From assembly GCF_020740795.1 (NCBI RefSeq), contig NC_067294.1, positions 1,240,001-1,304,000 of the forward strand: a stretch of 64,000 nt of DNA, in the 5' to 3' direction. The notes below the pieces were generated by a model, which was given only the letters and a program-made list of their open reading frames with translations, did not search any database and was not told where the DNA came from. The stretch comes from Apus apus (Eukaryota > Chordata > Aves > Apodiformes > Apodidae). Position 1 is the first letter of the stretch. Every line of letters begins with the position of its first letter. Below are positions 1 through 37,399 of this stretch, one piece after another. The position numbers and the translations under genes are program-made.

Positions 1-410
1 GGGCTAGAGTAGCATGAGCAAAGGGAAGTCTATGCTTCAGGCTGTCAGAACCCCTCTCCCCGTGATCTTCTTGCAGTCCTAGTGTTAACGGGCACTTCAT
101 CTAAAGGTTGTTGCTGTAATTCAGGAGAGAAAGTGAACTAACAACTTCAGAGGCTGATGTCTCACTACTTTAAAATAAAATTGACTCACTGTGGACATCA
201 GAAATGGAGAACAAGCTTATGGCTGGTCCTGTAGGCCTAGTAAGAATACCAAAACTTCTAAACATAGTCATAATGGCAAGAAATACTGCTTATTTGAGTA
301 GTTAGCTACCTAAGTGTTCTGACTTGATGCATTCACCAAACCTCTCCAAAAGTTTCTCAGAGTGCTGTGGTATTCAACTTGCTTCCATTTGTATTCAGAA
401 CGTACAAAGT
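1..410. other. Downstream flank of HSPA4, no feature seen
   Basis: This short stretch holds no open frame or repeat that I recognise. It may be an extended HSPA4 3'UTR or intergenic DNA. Confidence 0.5.
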
Positions 411-424
411 TGACAACTTAAAGC

Positions 425-430
425 TTTATT
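425..430 (-). terminator. HSPA4: HSPA4 poly(A) signal AATAAA
   Basis: AATAAA on the minus strand begins 33 bases after the HSPA4 stop codon, so a very short 3'UTR is possible. No other AATAAA is seen on this strand in the remaining 420 bases; further poly(A) sites could lie outside the window. Confidence 0.6.
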
Positions 431-463
431 GCAGTTTGCAATAGTATAAACAAGTGGTGCAGT

Positions 464-17727
<17,264 letters not shown>

Positions 17728-17900
17728 TCAGTGCGTTGTTTTTCTTGCGTTGTTTTATAAGAATCGGAGAAAAATGCCACAAAACCAAGCCTGGGCCCCA
17801 CCGCCAAGGCTTTTGTGTTGTTTCCTTTGGGGTCTGAGGCTTTCGGTGCCAAGAGAAAGGCCGTTTTGTTCATTATTCCCCCCCCCTATGGCGCCTGATC

Positions 17901-20900
17901 CGCAGGGATGGGGCCTGCAGGTGCCGTGAGGGGAAAAAAATAAAACCCACCATTTCTGGAAGCGGCACACGGGTTTTTATTGCAGAAAAGCGCATAAAGC
18001 GCCCCGAGTGGCTTTATTTCTCTGTCAGGTTGTTGTCATTTTGTGTCCTGTCAGTTCAGGGTGACCACGCCGAGGAGGATTCTGCCTTCCTGAAAGGGCC
18101 ACGAAATCTGTTGTTCCTTTTTCCTATTTCAGCAGCCTCAAGTGCAAAAAAACAAATAAAATAGATAGTTTATGATACTTTGTAGATGGCACCAGAGGCT
18201 GGTTCGGGTTGGAAGGCAGGATGGTGTAGCTGCAAGGCCCTGCCACACACACTGACAGGGCCTGTCGACAGCATCTGTGAGGGATTCGACCTTCATACAT
18301 CTGCCAGATTTTACAGCAGTAAGTAGTTCAACTGACTTTTTTTTTTTTCCTAGACCTGCTCTGCAAAACCAAGCAGAAGGTGCAGGGATAAAGCCACCAC
18401 ATCTGAGCCACCCATATGCACGCGTGGAAGTATCCAGTCCTCGTTAAACCTTTCTCCATGTGGGAATTCTGAGAACATGGGAGACTACTGATAAAATTTG
18501 CTTTACATCCAGTAGGATTTGCAGTATAGTTGTGCTCTAATCAACACATTAAATTTTAGTGTATCTGTCTTCAGGGCTTGGGCCTGTTGTGAAACTTGAT
18601 GTTTGGGAATGCTTTTAATTCTGAGACAAAACACGCCTAAAATACAGCCATGTCATGTATTATAAACAGCATGTTTCCCATTTCCTAGCCCTATATTTAC
18701 ATCACTGCTCCTAGTTTTAGTGATACAGAAAACACATGGCAGAGAAATTCAATATTTAAAGCAGGAAGGACTCTTGCCCCAAAGGCTGTTGAGCAGCCTC
18801 AGCCCCACGCGCTTGCGATTCCTGGCAGCGTGCTGGGTGACGTTGCCCTGGCAGCTGCTGGTGGGCTGGGAATTGCATCACGGTGCTAATGACAGAATAA
18901 TTATGAAGTCTTTAACCTCAGATGTCCTTGACTGTAGAGTGAGGTGCCAAGGAATGAAACCAGCCTGCTGCTCCACATGGAGCATATTGTACCATACGTA
19001 CCCGCAACACCACGAACAGCGAGGAAGAACATCAACCCGTTTCCTCACTTTGAATTTTCTTTTTAAACCTTCATTTTTTTCACTTTGATTTCCAAAAGGA
19101 GAGACCCTGCCAGTGAAGGGGCCAGGGAGACTGGAGCTCCACAGCCCCAGTGGGGTCCCACCTGCTGTCAGCTGCCAGTGGCCACTGACCCTGGGCTGGG
19201 ACACAGGGACACGGTTGTGGGATCTCACCAGGCATGTTGGATGTGAGGGAGGTGGGAGACAGAGCACCCACCAACCCAAACAGACAGTTCTGGTCACCAC
19301 ATACAACCCCCTGACTGGGGGAAAAATAAATCAACGCAAAACCTGAGGTCTGATTACATAGCCATGTGAAGTGGAACAGACTCCATGATTCTCCCCACTT
19401 TCCTCTATTTTCTTGTAAAAAGTAAGACACCTGAAGTACAATATATGTAAAGACTGTAATAAATATTTCCAATAAATAATTAGGATTTGATGGCAGCTAA
19501 AAAGCACTTAGCTTACCCAAGTTATTGTAATATATATCCTTTAATGAGGCTTTATCATTTCTTCCCTGGTGAAGACTTATTTGCAGTAGAGAGAGTGACT
19601 GTAAAATGAAACAGCCAAGTACCCATTGGGGTAACTTAATTAACTGGAGTTCACCTACGAGTCTGACAGCACTTGACTTTTGAAGACATGGGGAGTATGA
19701 TTCCATGGAAGTTTTTTTTTATTTTATATATGCTTTTTTGATAAATTTTCCTCCTCGTATAACTTCTGATTAATTCTGTTTGAATCCATATTGGCTGTTC
19801 CTTTTGCCACAGATATTCCACTTGCCAGGACAGTGTATCCCAGTGTACACCCAATATCTTCCCACTGTTTACAGTGGCACGTCCTGCAGTTCATTAATGC
19901 CAGCCAAACATGAAAATTAATATGGGCTTAAATAAGGCCTAGCTGGTATCTGTCACAGGCTATTTTTTGGGCTGCTGTAAATAGTCCTTGCGTGGCCCCA
20001 AATGTATGGTTCATGGTGCTATTCTGGGATATTCAAACAGAAATGGGCTTTGCAACCTCCTCAGCTGAGGGTATCTAGAGTATCATGTTGCCCCAAACTC
20101 TGATATGAATCATACCCCATATAACACCATTCTCAGAAAATCCTACCTCTCTGTGCCACCAAAGGTTACTCAGGAGCTGTTTTTATCAGTTATCTCAAGT
20201 ATTTGCTGTGAGATTAATGTTGAAATATAATTTTCAATAGTTTTCCATCAAACTTGAAAGATAATGAGATTTTGTGTGTTTACAAATTAAGCCACCAAGA
20301 TGAGTGGACGTAGTTTTGGGATGCATTACCCATTTCCATGTATTTTTGCAACAGCTGAGCTAATGAAGCCTGGTCTGGTTTGAGGCTCAAAGAGTTCCCT
20401 TTCTCTGAACATTCGCCAGCAAGTCTGCCTGTCTTCTTCCAGCTTTCTGCACTATCCTCTAATTGCCTGTTTATATGGTGGATACCAGAGAAGGCTGGTA
20501 TTATGCAAGCCTGGAATTCCAATACATAGAGCCAGAGCCTGCTCTTAGTTACTGATATAAATATTGAGTGTCTGCATGGATTGTACTAGAACAAACCCAC
20601 ATCCACACTGGCACTAATTTTGTATGTATCACAAGTTCTCTTCTTTTGTCAGATATTGCATTACTTATTAAATAGTTGAAACAAATATTTTTTGTTACTC
20701 TGCCAGAAAAGGAGACCCTTTTCACCACACAAATGTCATGTCATAATATATTCAGCAGTTTACACTGAAGGAAAATACAGAAGATGGAATGAGGGAACCC
20801 ATCTTGCTTGGGAATTTAGGAGGCACAGAAAGGTAACTGAAAGATTTTGAGCTCACGTTGCTTTATTTTATGCCTAGGAAGGGATTCCCAGATCTTCCTT

Positions 20901-23900
20901 TAGGACAACTGGCACTTGGAAAGAGAAAAGCTTTGAGAAAACCCTCCTTTGCATTTCTTAAATGCTTGATTCAGTAACTTCAGGGGGATTCAGACCCAGC
21001 TGAATGTGCAGCACCCCAGCGCCGATCCGGAATTCCTGGTAAACCATTTTCTATCAGGTGCTGATAAAGCTTCACCAGCCCAGACACCCTGCCCTGCTCT
21101 TGGGTTTCAGTCTGGAGCTGTACTACAGGTGGGGCATTGTTTCTTGGGAACAATTTGGTTATTATCTGGACATTCAAACTGCAGGTGCCCTGGCAAAAGA
21201 ATCACGTCAGGAAAACCTTTAGTTAGAGAAATAAAACCTGTTTTGGTAAGAGCACTTGATTTCTTTTAGACATTTTGTTTCATAGGCAGTGTCAAAGCTT
21301 GACTTTTTGTTCTGAGTTAGGAAATGCTGAAAACAGGACAAAAGACTTCCCAGTATCTCAGGCTGTGCCCACACTGTGACAGCAGTGTTCTACAGAAATA
21401 CCTGAGCCAGACTTGAAAGAACTGGTTTGTGTCCCCAGAAGTAGCAATATGGACTTTCTGGTGAGCTCATCTTCTTGGCAGAGGCACAGCAACCTGGCCA
21501 CTTCTGCTGGGTCACCTTCATGTGTAAATTTGCATTTGCTGAAGGTACAGCTGGGTGGAGGCAGGAAATCCCAGCCCAGGAGTGAATCACGTCTATTGAC
21601 TCTATTCCTTATCACTGAGATTTTTTCCAGCCTCTAGTTTTGCCTGGTTAAGGATCTTCTGTGTTTCTGTCTCACTTTTGGTTGTCTCTGATGCTGAAAA
21701 CACTAACAGCTTGACAGGAGCTCAGTAGCCAGTGTAGGTTGGTTGTTCTGGTTGGGTTTTGGTTTTAACTTATTATTTCTATGTCCAGTTTTAATTCTGT
21801 TTTAATTGGTAATTATTTTCAGTATGGAATACATTATGTGACTGGTTTCTCTTTGGCTCTGCTTTGCAAGAAAGCTAGAGGGGAAAATTAGAATGTACAC
21901 GTAAAAACCAGCAGGTGACACTGTCTGTGGTACTGCCAGTTTATCATTATTATTGTCCAGCCATTAGCACTATCAGCTCCTTAATTGCATGTCATTTTGG
22001 GAGACTGATCAGAGTTTTGGATACCTGGCACTAGCCAGCAGCCTTGGCAATGAAGCTTTAACCATTTCCTTGGGTTCTTCCCAAGCTGTGGAAAGCAAGC
22101 TCTGTCAGCATGTTTCCAGGCTCATGTGGACACCCTTCAATAGTGCAACACCTTCATTTCATAAGCAGTTTGTTTGCTCAGAAAAGCGCTGGTGCTGAAA
22201 GCACAGCCAGAAAGGTCTCTGAGGAGCTGACACAGGCAGCTCAGTGTTGGGGTCACTAAAACTTCAGAACTTCCCTCATTTTATTCTCCTGTCCTGCGAG
22301 CAGACCTCCTTCCTTCCCTGCCTGGAGAGGAGCAAATTTTGGAAAGTAATTTCCATGCCCAGCTATTCAGAAATAGGTTAATGACACTGCAGCTTTAAAT
22401 AGCAATCAAATGTGCAGAGGCAGAACCGATGGGCACAGCCAGGTCAGTGAGCAGCAGCTCCCTGGAATCATCCCCCATCCCGGCCAGAGCTCTGCAATGA
22501 CTCTGCACATTCAGGCCAGAGAGTCTGGGAGTCGCATCCTCCCGTGAGGAACTGCCTTGGAAGGAAGGCCTGGATGTGACACAGAGACTGCAGGAGCCTG
22601 GGAACTCACAAGAACACCTGCAAACTTTTCAGGTAGAAAGATTTAAAGTGGATTTTTCTAACAAAAAGTACATCTTTAAAGGGTAAGGAGAAGCTCATAC
22701 ACTCCAAGTGACACCAGAAATCCTGCTATACTGGAAAATGTAGGGAATTGTCCTGCTGCTGCTCTAACATCAGGAGAGTCGCAGAGGTGCTAGAAGCACC
22801 CAGTGTTGTTGAGTGCAGCTATTGCTACCAGTGTGTAATTTCCTCACAGATTTTAAGTGATACTGAGGAAAAAAAAAAAGATCATCAGACAGGAATTTAT
22901 TATACAGCACAGATTATTATAAAGCCTTGTTCTTAGCTCTTTTGTTTTTTAAAGTAATTTTCTTAGTCAATCCTAAAATAGGAAACTCTTCTGACTTGCT
23001 TTCTGCATTAAAAGTGAGATGCCAGACATCAAAATTCAAATACTGAAGCCAAACTCTGCTGTGTTTATCACACACCAGGAATCAACCATCAGAATTTAGC
23101 TGAGGAGCCAGACAGGATTAATATCAGAACAGGACAATGATGAGGTACCCCAAGAAGTGCCAGATATGGAAGAAAATGTGACACATGCAGGCCCAGCCAC
23201 CAGCCTCAGATGTTACCATTACAGAGTTTAGAGACAAGAACTACCAGAATATTCAATAATCAGTCACATGGCAATTAATCCTGATGAGCTGTTTATGTCT
23301 AACAGAATCCCTTTGCATCTTCCCCTCCCAGTGTGGTATTTAATTGGTGCCATTGTACCCAGCAGATGTTGCTGCCATCCCTGTTATTGTAAATATGATG
23401 TGACACAGCAGGAAGTTCTGGCTCTGGTACCTCCTGGCTGTGACTGGATCAGGCACCACCAGAGGTGAAGCAGCTCCATGCCACATGCCTGCTCATTCCA
23501 GACTTGGAATACTCATTGCCTGAAAGCATCAGATATTTATTGCTGTGTTATATGTGACATCTATTTTTAATACATGTATGAATTGCTTAAAATATAAACT
23601 TGTATAGCCTTCTGTTCTCACTACTATTACATTCCTCTTTCTTCTCTCCACTAACTGTGCTGTTCCATGTTCCTGCCTTGTACCTTGTCCTGAGGTAACT
23701 GGGAGCCTTTCTCAGCCTTTTGCCCTGTTTCTGCAGTTCCTCACATAGAAATGATCCAACCAGGACAGCTGGATTCTACTGAACTGAAGGAAATACAAGA
23801 TGTATTTTTATTATGCATAATAAAATCAATATTAACTCACAAGAAGCACATTTCAAAGAACTCCACAGCTGATACTAAGCTACTAAAGATCAGTAACAGT

Positions 23901-24719
23901 TCATCTGTTTCACTGAATGTAAATGTCCAGTGGAATGCCCATTTATTGCCCATCAGTTGTCCCTGTGACAGGATGGTTCTGAATTAACACTGGAAATGGT
24001 TGGATGTAAAACACTCCCAGGATACTAATAGCAGGAGAAACTGCAATTCAGCACTAAAAAGTGTTCCCTTGAGGATCTTTGTCACAAAATATAAGTTCTC
24101 ATTTTAAAACTGATCCCATGGGATAACAATGAGCTTTCATAAAGCCAATACATGAAGCCACATTGTTTGCTTCCCTACATCCAGGATCTTGGCTGCTCTA
24201 CTTGTGCCAGCTGGCACAGATCCCCAGGGGGCTGCCTGCCAGATATGGGCTGTCAGAAAGCTCCAGCCACTGCTCCTCTTTTTTTCTACCCCTAGACCTC
24301 TCCTCCCATGCCAAGGACTGTAAGGAGATGATGTAGGAGCCAAAAATACCAGCTGCTGTTGGCAGAGCTGGGAGACTAGAGTCTCCTGGGCTGAATGGAG
24401 TGGAAGAAAGAATTTGTCCTATGATTCCTAGATGTTTCTGAACTGCATTTCCTTACAATTAAGTATAGAACACATTGGCTCAACACAAGCACGACCTAGC
24501 AGTATCCTCAGGCCCTGAGACTCATGGTTAATTGATTATGGAGCATGGTTATGCACCCAGACCAGGGGCAGAATCAATCTTCTCAATTGAACTGAGATTT
24601 CTTTTCCTGTCGCTGTGGGGTAGAAAAAAATTGAATGCTAGAAATTAATATGCTAGTCATTTCAGAGTGATCAGGAGTTAAAACTATTCCTTTCTGAAAC
24701 CCAGCTGCTTCTAACGTTT
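17901..24719. other. Intergenic region between HSPA4 and ZCCHC10, no gene found
   Basis: Open frames here are short and resemble no family I know. Poly(A)-type hexamers occur on both strands near 17939-18160 (see findings). I see no CR1, RNA gene or clear tandem repeat; old degenerate repeats would not be visible by eye. Confidence 0.7.
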
Positions 24720-25283
24720 TTGGAGCCTCCCTGTTCTGCCCGGGGTGCTGCTCTGCGTCCCCGCGCCTGGCAGAGCCAACAGCGCTGCGGGAGCTGCAGC
24801 AGGGACCCGCAGCCAGCCGCGTTTCTCAGGACATCCCCTCGGTGTCACCCTGCGGCCAGGCCTGCCCGCGGGCTGCAGCAGCTCGGGGCGGGGGGTGCCC
24901 CGTGGCAGGACAGGCCTGGATCAGTCACCCCCCCTTCCTCACCTCAGCGCAGCCATCCAGCCCGCAGCAGCCGCTGCCCCGCCGCGCACAGCCACGGAGG
25001 GGTTGTCTCCGTTACAGGCCGTTCCGCTGCTGGTTTCAGGTATTTAAAACATATCCCTTCTGAGAGAAAAAAAAAAAGATACAAGTTTCTAACGGAGAGG
25101 CAGGCTCACTGCAGGGCTCTGGCTGAGGGAGGCGAGCAGCAGCGGCGGGGGCTGCGGGGGCCGGGCCTGAGGGGACAGCGGGCGCAGCGCCATGTCCCAG
25201 CGCTGCGGGGCTGGCGGAGAGGCCAGCGGGAGCGGGCTGCACGGGGCGGGCAGCGCGGGGCCCGGGAGCCGGGCCCAGGAACC

Positions 25284-25301
25284 GGGCCGGGCCGGGCCGG
25301 G
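25284..25301 (+). repeat. (GGGCC)3GGG G-quadruplex-type array
   Basis: Four GGG runs are separated by three CC loops, which is the canonical G3 quadruplex pattern. The array lies about 185 bases upstream of the ZCCHC10 start. Confidence 0.85.
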
Positions 25302-25303
25302 TT

Positions 25304-25333
25304 GAGGCGGGAGGAGGCGAGGCGGGAGGAGGC
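25304..25333 (+). repeat. 15-bp perfect tandem duplication
   Basis: GAGGCGGGAGGAGGC occurs twice head to tail (25304-25318 and 25319-25333) with no mismatch. It directly follows the GGGCC array in the ZCCHC10 promoter. Confidence 0.9.
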
Positions 25334-25407
25334 GGACAGCGCGGCCCTCCCGGCGCGCCCGCTCTGGCCGCAGGAGGGTTCGCTCTCTGTGGTGGCCGCT
25401 CCGTCCC

Positions 25408-25412
25408 CCAAT
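25408..25412 (+). promoter_or_regulatory. ZCCHC10: CCAAT box upstream of ZCCHC10
   Basis: CCAAT lies within CCCCAATGGGAG, 74 bases before the ATG. This is compatible with NF-Y binding if transcription starts close to the start codon. Confidence 0.5.
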
Positions 25413-25485
25413 GGGAGGGGGCGGCGGACGCCATGGCCCGGCATGCACCGCGGCACGCGCCTCACTTCCCGGCCGGGCCGCTAAG

Positions 25486-33731
<8,246 letters not shown>

Positions 33732-35135
33732 CCTGGTATGGTGCAGAACTGTTGTTTAGGGAATGATAACACCCTTCAGAGATGTTCTGAGCACGTGGTT
33801 GCCAAACAGTTCAGCTGGTCAACATTTCTACTGCTAAAACTTTCTAAATGTTTTGCATAGTTTGTTCATAGGACATGAAAGGTATTAAATGGCACGTTGA
33901 GACTTGCTGAAAGAGTATTTTTGTGGTTTATCCTTTTATGGAAAATTTAACTTTTTTAGTTCAAAACTCTATCATCAGATTTGTTTATAAGAGCTAAGGT
34001 CCAGAAACCTGGATGTTTACATGCTGGGAAGCTAAAGCTTTTTGCTGCAGGTCATGCTGTGCATCGTGTGCTTGCTGCTCTGTTGCTGCCACTTAGAGAA
34101 CCCTCCAGGCTGTCAGAAGCAGAAGTTTCACACTGCTGGCTGGGGAGCACTGCCATTCTTGAACCTGAATGCATCATGTGGCACACAGAGGGCCTTCCAT
34201 CTCACTGTTAACAAATGTATTATGTGCTGCTGAGCTTTTCTCTGATGGCTTTTCCTGATGCTTCCAGGTCGAGTCTTAACTGCGACATAGAACCTTGGGT
34301 AGTGTTTGTTTGTTAGGGATCAGTATCCTGCTTGTACAGAGGCTTTGGTCTGTTCAGCTCTCCTGTCTCCTTAGCTCATGTGTTTGTGGTGTTCTATGAG
34401 ACACAGAGTGTCTCTTGCAGCAGTGGCTGGGTAAGGAAGGGGAGCAGTGCACCGTGGAAGAGTTAGGACTGATGCTGCTTGGGAGTTCCATCTTTGTGCC
34501 TTTTTTTGTAAATTAAATGTATCCTAGTGAGAGAAGGGCTTGAGTGGGTGTTTTTCAGAACTCCATTAGCTTTCCATATAGAATATGGTCAGTAAAACCA
34601 GTACTATTAAACAAAAAATGGGCACTACTTTAAAGGATATAGGAATAAGGCTACTTTGGATGCTCAGTAAGAAAGAGAGTCTCCTTTCAGTAGAGGTCCC
34701 AAAGGGACCTTTTTGATATTTTTGCAAAAAATTGCTGTGTGATGCAAGATGACCAATCCGTGGTGACTGGCACCAGGGTCTGCAGGATAATCAGTATTTC
34801 TGTCTGATTGTGTGCACGTGTCTGTGGAAATCTGGCATGGGACAGGCACTTTAGTGCAAAATAAAACCCAGCCCCAGCAAAAGCAAAATCCAAACATACT
34901 GCAGAACATGGTTGCACATGGAAAGTTCTTTCTTCTTTTGGTGGGTTGAAGCCGTTGGCATTAGTATGTTCATTTGTGATGCAGTCTCCTGAATTTCTTA
35001 TTGTTGGAGTGCCCTTTTTTGGGGAGGGGACATCACATGTGGAAGAATTCCTAAATATCTTGGTTTAGGCAAAATATAGTAACTAAACTATTTTTTATAT
35101 TTTTATGGAAAAAGTAGTGTGTAGAATTACTTTTG

Positions 35136-35141
35136 AATAAA
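35136..35141 (+). terminator. ZCCHC10: ZCCHC10 poly(A) signal AATAAA (proximal candidate)
   Basis: A perfect AATAAA, about 1.4 kb after the stop, with TG-rich sequence 30-45 bases downstream as expected for a cleavage site. Confidence 0.6.
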
Positions 35142-35231
35142 CTGTGATTATTTAAATGTTTGAAAATATATATGTTGTGTGTTTTGGTCTGTAATCATCG
35201 CTGTGTTTTACAGAAAACTCTGCAGACTGTA

Positions 35232-35237
35232 AATAAA
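35232..35237 (+). terminator. ZCCHC10: ZCCHC10 poly(A) signal AATAAA (distal candidate)
   Basis: A second perfect AATAAA 96 bases beyond the first. Either or both may be used. Confidence 0.5.
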
Positions 35238-35260
35238 ATCGCCAGAAAAATAAGTCTTCT

Positions 35261-36519
35261 GGAGTGAATGTACCATTTAATGGGAAAAGTTAATGAATGA
35301 TGAAATAGTAGTCCAGTTCGTTTGCAAATCCAAGTGTGGTATCTTAGGAGTTGTGTGGGAGCCCTGTGGGATACAGGACTTCTATAGCCTAGGGTTTAGG
35401 GCCACCTGGAGAGTTCAGCAAGCCACGTGTGGTGGCTGGAGCGGGGGGTGGCCAGCTTGCTGTTGGTGACATCTCTGTGGGGGTCCCATCAGGGTGGGGG
35501 CTCCATGCTGAGAAGCTCCTTGGCCATCCTGGTAGGACCATCTTGGACGTTTGCTTCTTCAGTGCTGCAGGTGTTTGTGTGTGGATGGCTTCATCAGAAG
35601 TACCTTGCTCCACACAGAAGTGTTTTCTCCCTGTTAAGTTGTCTCTGCCAATAAGAGAAAAGTTAAAGATTCTTAGACAACTAAATCCTAAAGCTGGTGG
35701 TTACATCCAGAGGGCTGGTCCCTTCATCATCTGTTTACTTTGCTGTCCTCAGGCAGCCACATTGGGTCCATTCATAAAGACAAAAGGAAACCCTGGGCTC
35801 TGCCTGCAGGAGCTGGAATAAGTTAACGCAGTTAGAGATGATACTGAGGAGACCTTAATTTAATTTCTGGTCTGCCATTGGCTTAGGAGTGGAGATTTAA
35901 AGAGCTGGCTCATGGCTTTTACTGGGTATCTATGCCACCGGTCCCAGACCAACCCTAAAAGTCCCTCTGTACTCAGTGTTTTTTTAATTGTTTCATTTCA
36001 AAGACAAGATTTTGTAGTGTTTTTTAAATTGTCCTTTCTGTTTTATTTGTCTCTACATACTCTTCTACTACAGAGTAAAACCCACCAGTCTGCCAGGAAC
36101 CTTTCCAGTTCATGTGTCACATCCAGATTTCTTGCTGGATGCTTTGATTCAAGCTTTTTTTCCAGAGGAGGGGTATTTCTTTAATTACTGTCTTCCAAAG
36201 CTCTGGGTTAACTACTAAATATAATTATTTAAAAAAAAGCCTCACTAAATAGAAAGTGTGACATTTGCCAAGGGGTTACCTGAGGCCTGTGAAGCTCTGA
36301 GCAGCCTCAATGTACTGCTCCCAATCACAAATAAAGCTGCCACTGCTAATTGAAGGGAAGCAGGGGATGGAGTCTGGTGGAAAAACAGCCTGGGGAAAAG
36401 GTGTCGCATTCCAAGGAGAAACAGTGGGAACTGATGGGAGAACTGAGGAAGGGAGAGACAACCTGATCTTCTAGTCCAGGCCTTTATTAAATCCAACAGC
36501 TGTCAGCCAGGAACAGGTT
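35261..36519. other. Intergenic gap between ZCCHC10 and AFF4, no gene found
   Basis: About 1.3 kb without a recognisable gene, RNA or CR1. The short open frames match nothing I know. Confidence 0.65.
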
Positions 36520-36960
36520 TTGGGCGCCTTGGTGAGACTGCACCGTTGCAGTCTGCGGCGGGTTGATGGACTGGTGTGTTTTTTTGCGGGAGGAGGCCTT
36601 AATGAATGAGGCTTCTGCTGTCGAATGGGTTTGCTTCATAAAGAAACAGCTCCACACACCGTAGCCCCGTGAGTTTGCTGTAGGAAACGGTATTTATCCA
36701 AGCTCCGCCTTTATCCAGAGCGGGGGACGGCAGCTGTGCTGGCGGCAGGTCCGTACAGATGGTTTTGTCGAGATGCTTAAGGGGGGTAATACAAAACGTA
36801 ACACCAGCATATACATTGACTTTGGCGATTAGTTGTATAAAAACGTCACTGCCGGAGCTCGGAGACATCGCTGGAACTGACGGGAACGGGGCTTTTTTGC
36901 AACTTCTTGTTCCTTTCTGTTGTTCCCACCCTGACTGGGCCCCTCTCGGTGTCATGACAA
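36520..36960. promoter_or_regulatory. CpG-retaining block with TATA-like element upstream of AFF4
   Basis: The block keeps many CpG dinucleotides although its GC content is only moderate, unlike the flank to its left. A TATAAAAA at 36836-36843 runs straight into an ACGTCA half-CRE. It may be an outer promoter or enhancer of AFF4, or a separate small transcription unit; no coding frame is convincing. Confidence 0.4.
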
Positions 36961-37239
36961 GCTCCAGCTGTGGCCGCCAGCTCGAACAGCTGTGCGGAGA
37001 CGGGCTGCAGCCGCGGAGCTGCCCCGTGCCCTCCCGCAGCACGGGGGGACCGGTCCCTGCCCGCCCCGCGGGCTGCGCTCTGACACGGGTACTTAGATGT
37101 CGGGGCGCGTTACGCGTATTAAAGAAACAAAAACCCAAACCAGAAAAGGATGGTTTACTGTCGGTCACCGCCCTGCTGCCCCTGCCCCGCCTGTTTCAGC
37201 CGAATCCCGGGTTTTCCGCCCCAAACCCCCCGGGCCCTG

Positions 37240-37264
37240 CCCCCCCCCCCCCCCCCCCCCCCCC
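37240..37264 (+). repeat. 25-base poly(C) run in the AFF4 promoter
   Basis: Twenty-five uninterrupted C bases (G on the minus strand), roughly 90 bases before the first E-box. The length should be treated with caution because such runs are hard to sequence. Confidence 0.9.
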
Positions 37265-37344
37265 AGCCCGGGGCGCCCCGAGGCCTCCGGCCCCGCCCAC
37301 CGGGGGGCGGAGCCCCGGGCCTGGCCACGCCCCCGCCCCGCCGC

Positions 37345-37356
37345 GCGGGTCACGTG
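37345..37356 (+). promoter_or_regulatory. AFF4: E-box element 1 (GCGGGTCACGTG)
   Basis: CACGTG at 37351-37356 preceded by GCGGGT. The GTCACGTG form is bound by USF, MYC/MAX and MiT/TFE family factors. The identical 12-mer recurs 31 bases downstream. Confidence 0.75.
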
Positions 37357-37375
37357 CCGGCGGAGTCCCCCGGCG

Positions 37376-37387
37376 GCGGGTCACGTG
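37376..37387 (+). promoter_or_regulatory. AFF4: E-box element 2 (GCGGGTCACGTG)
   Basis: An exact repeat of the 12-mer at 37345, with CACGTG at 37382-37387. The 31-base spacing is close to three helical turns. Confidence 0.75.
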
Positions 37388-37399
37388 AGGGCGGCGGGG

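Larger units (their letters stand above)
33732..35260 (+). other. ZCCHC10: ZCCHC10 3'UTR
   Basis: The region follows the stop codon and is AT-rich with no gene-like frame. Likely ends are set by AATAAA at 35136-35141 and 35232-35237. Weaker ATTAAA-type signals closer to the stop could give shorter forms. Confidence 0.65.

Noticed and set aside
24720-25484. A 254-codon open frame ending just before the ZCCHC10 start.
   Set aside because: Same cause: CpG-island composition. It has no recognisable similarity and ends before, not into, ZCCHC10.
36599-37168. A 189-codon minus-strand frame upstream of AFF4.
   Set aside because: It crosses the CpG-retaining block but shows no domain, and overlapping frames are open on the other strand. 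Kept only as a possible regulatory block.
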